From the NCBI RefSeq assembly GCF_021560015.1, contig NZ_CP073588.1:4448501-4512500 (forward strand): 64,000 nt of DNA, written 5' to 3'. The notes under the pieces are model-generated. The model searched no databases. It was not told the origin of the DNA and was given only the letters and a program-made list of their open reading frames with translations. This DNA is from Shewanella vesiculosa. GTDB lineage: Bacteria > Pseudomonadota > Gammaproteobacteria > Enterobacterales > Shewanellaceae. The number at the start of each line of letters is the position of its first letter. Position 1 is the stretch's first letter. The position numbers and the translations under genes were made by a program. Of the stretch, positions 62,425 through 64,000 are shown piece by piece.

Positions 62425-63399
62425 ATGACACAAGAGATTAATCTAAAAAGCGAGATAACAGCAACACAAACTGGTCTGAGATTAGACCAAGCATTAGCTG
62501 GTTTGTTCCCTGACTACTCGCGCACACGCATCAAGGAATGGATCCTATCTGGTGCAATTACTGTTGACGGTATCACAGTCGACAAGCCACGGGAAAAGGT
62601 TTTCGAAACTCAACTGATTGAAGTGACCGCCACTCTTGAAGAAGAAGTGCGTGCACAAGCGCAAAAAATCGATCTCGATATTATTTATGAAGATGATCAT
62701 ATTATCGTGGTTAATAAGCAAGCTGGTTTAGTTGTGCATCCTGGTGCGGGCAATGCCGACGGCACATTGATGAATGCACTGTTGCATCATTGTCCTAGTA
62801 TCGAGCTCGTTCCACGCGCTGGTATCGTGCACCGTTTAGATAAAGACACCACTGGGCTAATGGTTGTAGCCAAAACGGTTGAAGCGCAAACGCATTTAGT
62901 TGCCGCATTACAAGCTCGCGATATTGTTCGTGAATACGAAGCGATTGTATTGGGCACTATGACTGCTGGTGGCACGGTTGATGAACCTATCGAGCGTCAT
63001 GCTACTCGACGTACTCAAATGGCAGTGATCCATGGTGGTCGCCCATCGGTGACTCATTACCGTGTGGCTGAAAAATTCCGTGCTCATACTCGTTTACGTT
63101 TACGTTTGGAATCTGGTCGTACACATCAAATTCGTGTTCATATGGCGCATATTGGTCATGAGTTAGTTGGCGATCCTGTTTATGGTGGCCGTCCTCGCCC
63201 ACCTAAGTCAGCTAGCCCTGAGTTTTTTGAATTACTCAAAGGTTTTAAGCGTCAAGCTTTACACGCGGTGCGTTTAGAACTTGCTCATCCGTTTACCTGT
63301 GAAATCATGACTTGGCATGCGCCTATTCCTGATGACATGGTTGAGCTGACAAAAGCACTACGAGTTGACACTGAGCTTAACCCGATAGTTTATTTATAA
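62425..63399 (+). CDS. rluD: 23S rRNA pseudouridine synthase RluD
   Basis: Makes the three pseudouridines of helix 69 of 23S rRNA. The 324-residue protein has an N-terminal S4 RNA-binding domain (about 15-75, LRLDQALAGLFPDYSRTRIKEW) and the RluA-type catalytic domain with GIVHRLDKDTTGLMVVAK (catalytic Asp, near 139), then RTHQIRVHMAHIGHELVGDPVYG. Its stop overlaps the pgeF start by one base (TAATG), so the two genes are coupled. Confidence 0.95.
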   Translation: MTQEINLKSEITATQTGLRLDQALAGLFPDYSRTRIKEWILSGAITVDGITVDKPREKVFETQLIEVTATLEEEVRAQAQKIDLDIIYEDDHIIVVNKQAGLVVHPGAGNADGTLMNALLHHCPSIELVPRAGIVHRLDKDTTGLMVVAKTVEAQTHLVAALQARDIVREYEAIVLGTMTAGGTVDEPIERHATRRTQMAVIHGGRPSVTHYRVAEKFRAHTRLRLRLESGRTHQIRVHMAHIGHELVGDPVYGGRPRPPKSASPEFFELLKGFKRQALHAVRLELAHPFTCEIMTWHAPIPDDMVELTKALRVDTELNPIVYL

Positions 63400-64000
63400 T
63401 GCTTAAGCACGATTGGCCAATACCTGAAAATGTTGCCATTGCGATAACAAATCGCTTTGGTGGTGTTAGTGTTAGCCCTTTTGATAGTTTAAATTTAGGC
63501 TTACATGTAGGCGACAAGCCTCAAGATGTATTGACTAATCGTGCGATATTAAGTCAGCAATTTGCATTACCGGCAGAGCCTACTTGGCTCGAGCAAGTTC
63601 ATGGTACTAACATTGTCGAACTTCAAACATTGACGGCTGATAGTGTTTTAACCTTTGCCGATGGCAGTTACAGTAATCAGTTTGGTCATGTGTGTGCGGT
63701 AATGACGGCGGATTGTTTACCGATATTATTATGTAATCAACAGGGCACTGAAGTTGCTGCTGTTCATGCTGGTTGGCGTGGCTTATGTGATGGAGTAATC
63801 GAGCAAGCATTAGCGATGTTTCAGTCTCCAGCGGCAACATTAATCGCTTACTTTGGACCAGCAATTGGCCCTAGTGCATTTGAAGTGGGTAGTGAAGTGC
63901 GCGATGCTTTTATGAGTAAAGATCCACAGGCTTCAAAGTGCTTTATTCCTCATAACACCAAATATTTCGGAGATTTAGTCGGATTAGCTAAGTTGCGCTT
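63399..64000 (+). CDS. pgeF: Peptidoglycan editing factor PgeF (YfiH), 3' end outside window
   Basis: The frame from ATG 63399 (MLKHDWPIPENVAIAITNRF) is open to the window edge, 200 codons, so the C-terminus is missing. Family features are NLGLHVGDKPQDVLTNRAIL, WLEQVHGTNIV, the metal-binding CAVMTADCLPILL and the signature AAVHAGWRGL, then YFGPAIGPSAFEVG. This multicopper-oxidase-like (DUF152) family hydrolyses or corrects misbuilt muropeptide precursors. It is coupled to rluD. Confidence 0.92.
   Translation, partial: MLKHDWPIPENVAIAITNRFGGVSVSPFDSLNLGLHVGDKPQDVLTNRAILSQQFALPAEPTWLEQVHGTNIVELQTLTADSVLTFADGSYSNQFGHVCAVMTADCLPILLCNQQGTEVAAVHAGWRGLCDGVIEQALAMFQSPAATLIAYFGPAIGPSAFEVGSEVRDAFMSKDPQASKCFIPHNTKYFGDLVGLAKLR

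Noticed and set aside
1..64000. CRISPR arrays, rRNA genes, prophage or toxin-antitoxin modules
   Set aside because: Looked for regularly spaced repeats, rRNA signatures, phage structural genes and paired small toxin/antitoxin genes; none seen.

Overview
The window is a chromosomal segment of a gammaproteobacterium, most likely a Shewanella. The evidence is a stand-alone pentahaem nitrite reductase NrfA without nrfBCD, divergent from a NarQ/NarP system; close matches to enteric housekeeping proteins (AroG, MetK, Pgk, XerD, RecJ, BamD, RluD, SrmB); and AT-leaning intergenic DNA with many short rho-independent terminators. The genus is inferred from family knowledge and gene order; no search was run. 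Most of the window is ordinary core genome, with one insertion sequence and two likely frameshifts.

Layout. 1-3.8 kb: partial lipoprotein gene overlapping a second-copy peptide deformylase, slyX, a beta-propeller lipoprotein, divergent fkpA. 4-9.7 kb: zntB, yacL, narQP and nrfA, with a NarP-type 7-2-7 site between narQ and nrfA. 9.8-11.7 kb: glnK-amtB with two NtrC sites and a sigma-54 promoter. 11.7-16 kb: envelope genes, a solute-binding protein and aroG. 16-22.5 kb: an Atm1-type ABC exporter, small unknown genes, a membrane-anchored GltB-like protein, a DUF5610-like protein and fpr. 22.6-26.5 kb: ferric iron ABC transporter behind a Fur box. 27-31 kb: DyP peroxidase, argR with tandem ARG boxes, a META lipoprotein, small membrane and acetyltransferase genes. 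31.2-38.7 kb: metK with Met boxes, divergent from tkt-epd-pgk-fba; tkt carries a one-base frameshift. 38.8-44.3 kb: MATE exporter, DUF481 outer-membrane protein, a ToxR/MarT-like membrane regulator with a FidL-like partner, and an unknown membrane protein. 44.3-47.7 kb: PAS/degenerate-GGDEF gene interrupted directly after its start codon by an IS1595-family element. 47.7-55.4 kb: radical SAM protein, RND pump with its adaptor, srmB, trmN6. 55.8-61 kb: brnQ, then xerD-dsbC-recJ. 61-64 kb: tRNA-Leu(CAG), tRNA-Phe(GAA), bamD, divergent rluD-pgeF (pgeF runs off the end).

How it fits together: anaerobic nitrite ammonification (NarQP, NrfA) sits next to ammonium sensing and uptake (GlnK, AmtB). Iron import, methionine/SAM and arginine control each show a recognisable operator. 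The most notable observations are the IS insertion that exchanges the start regions of host gene and transposase, the tkt frameshift, a second frameshift in a small gene at 30.0 kb, and the membrane-bound regulator pair at 41.4-42.7 kb. I did not identify a convincing new multi-gene system such as a defence island, CRISPR array or biosynthetic cluster.
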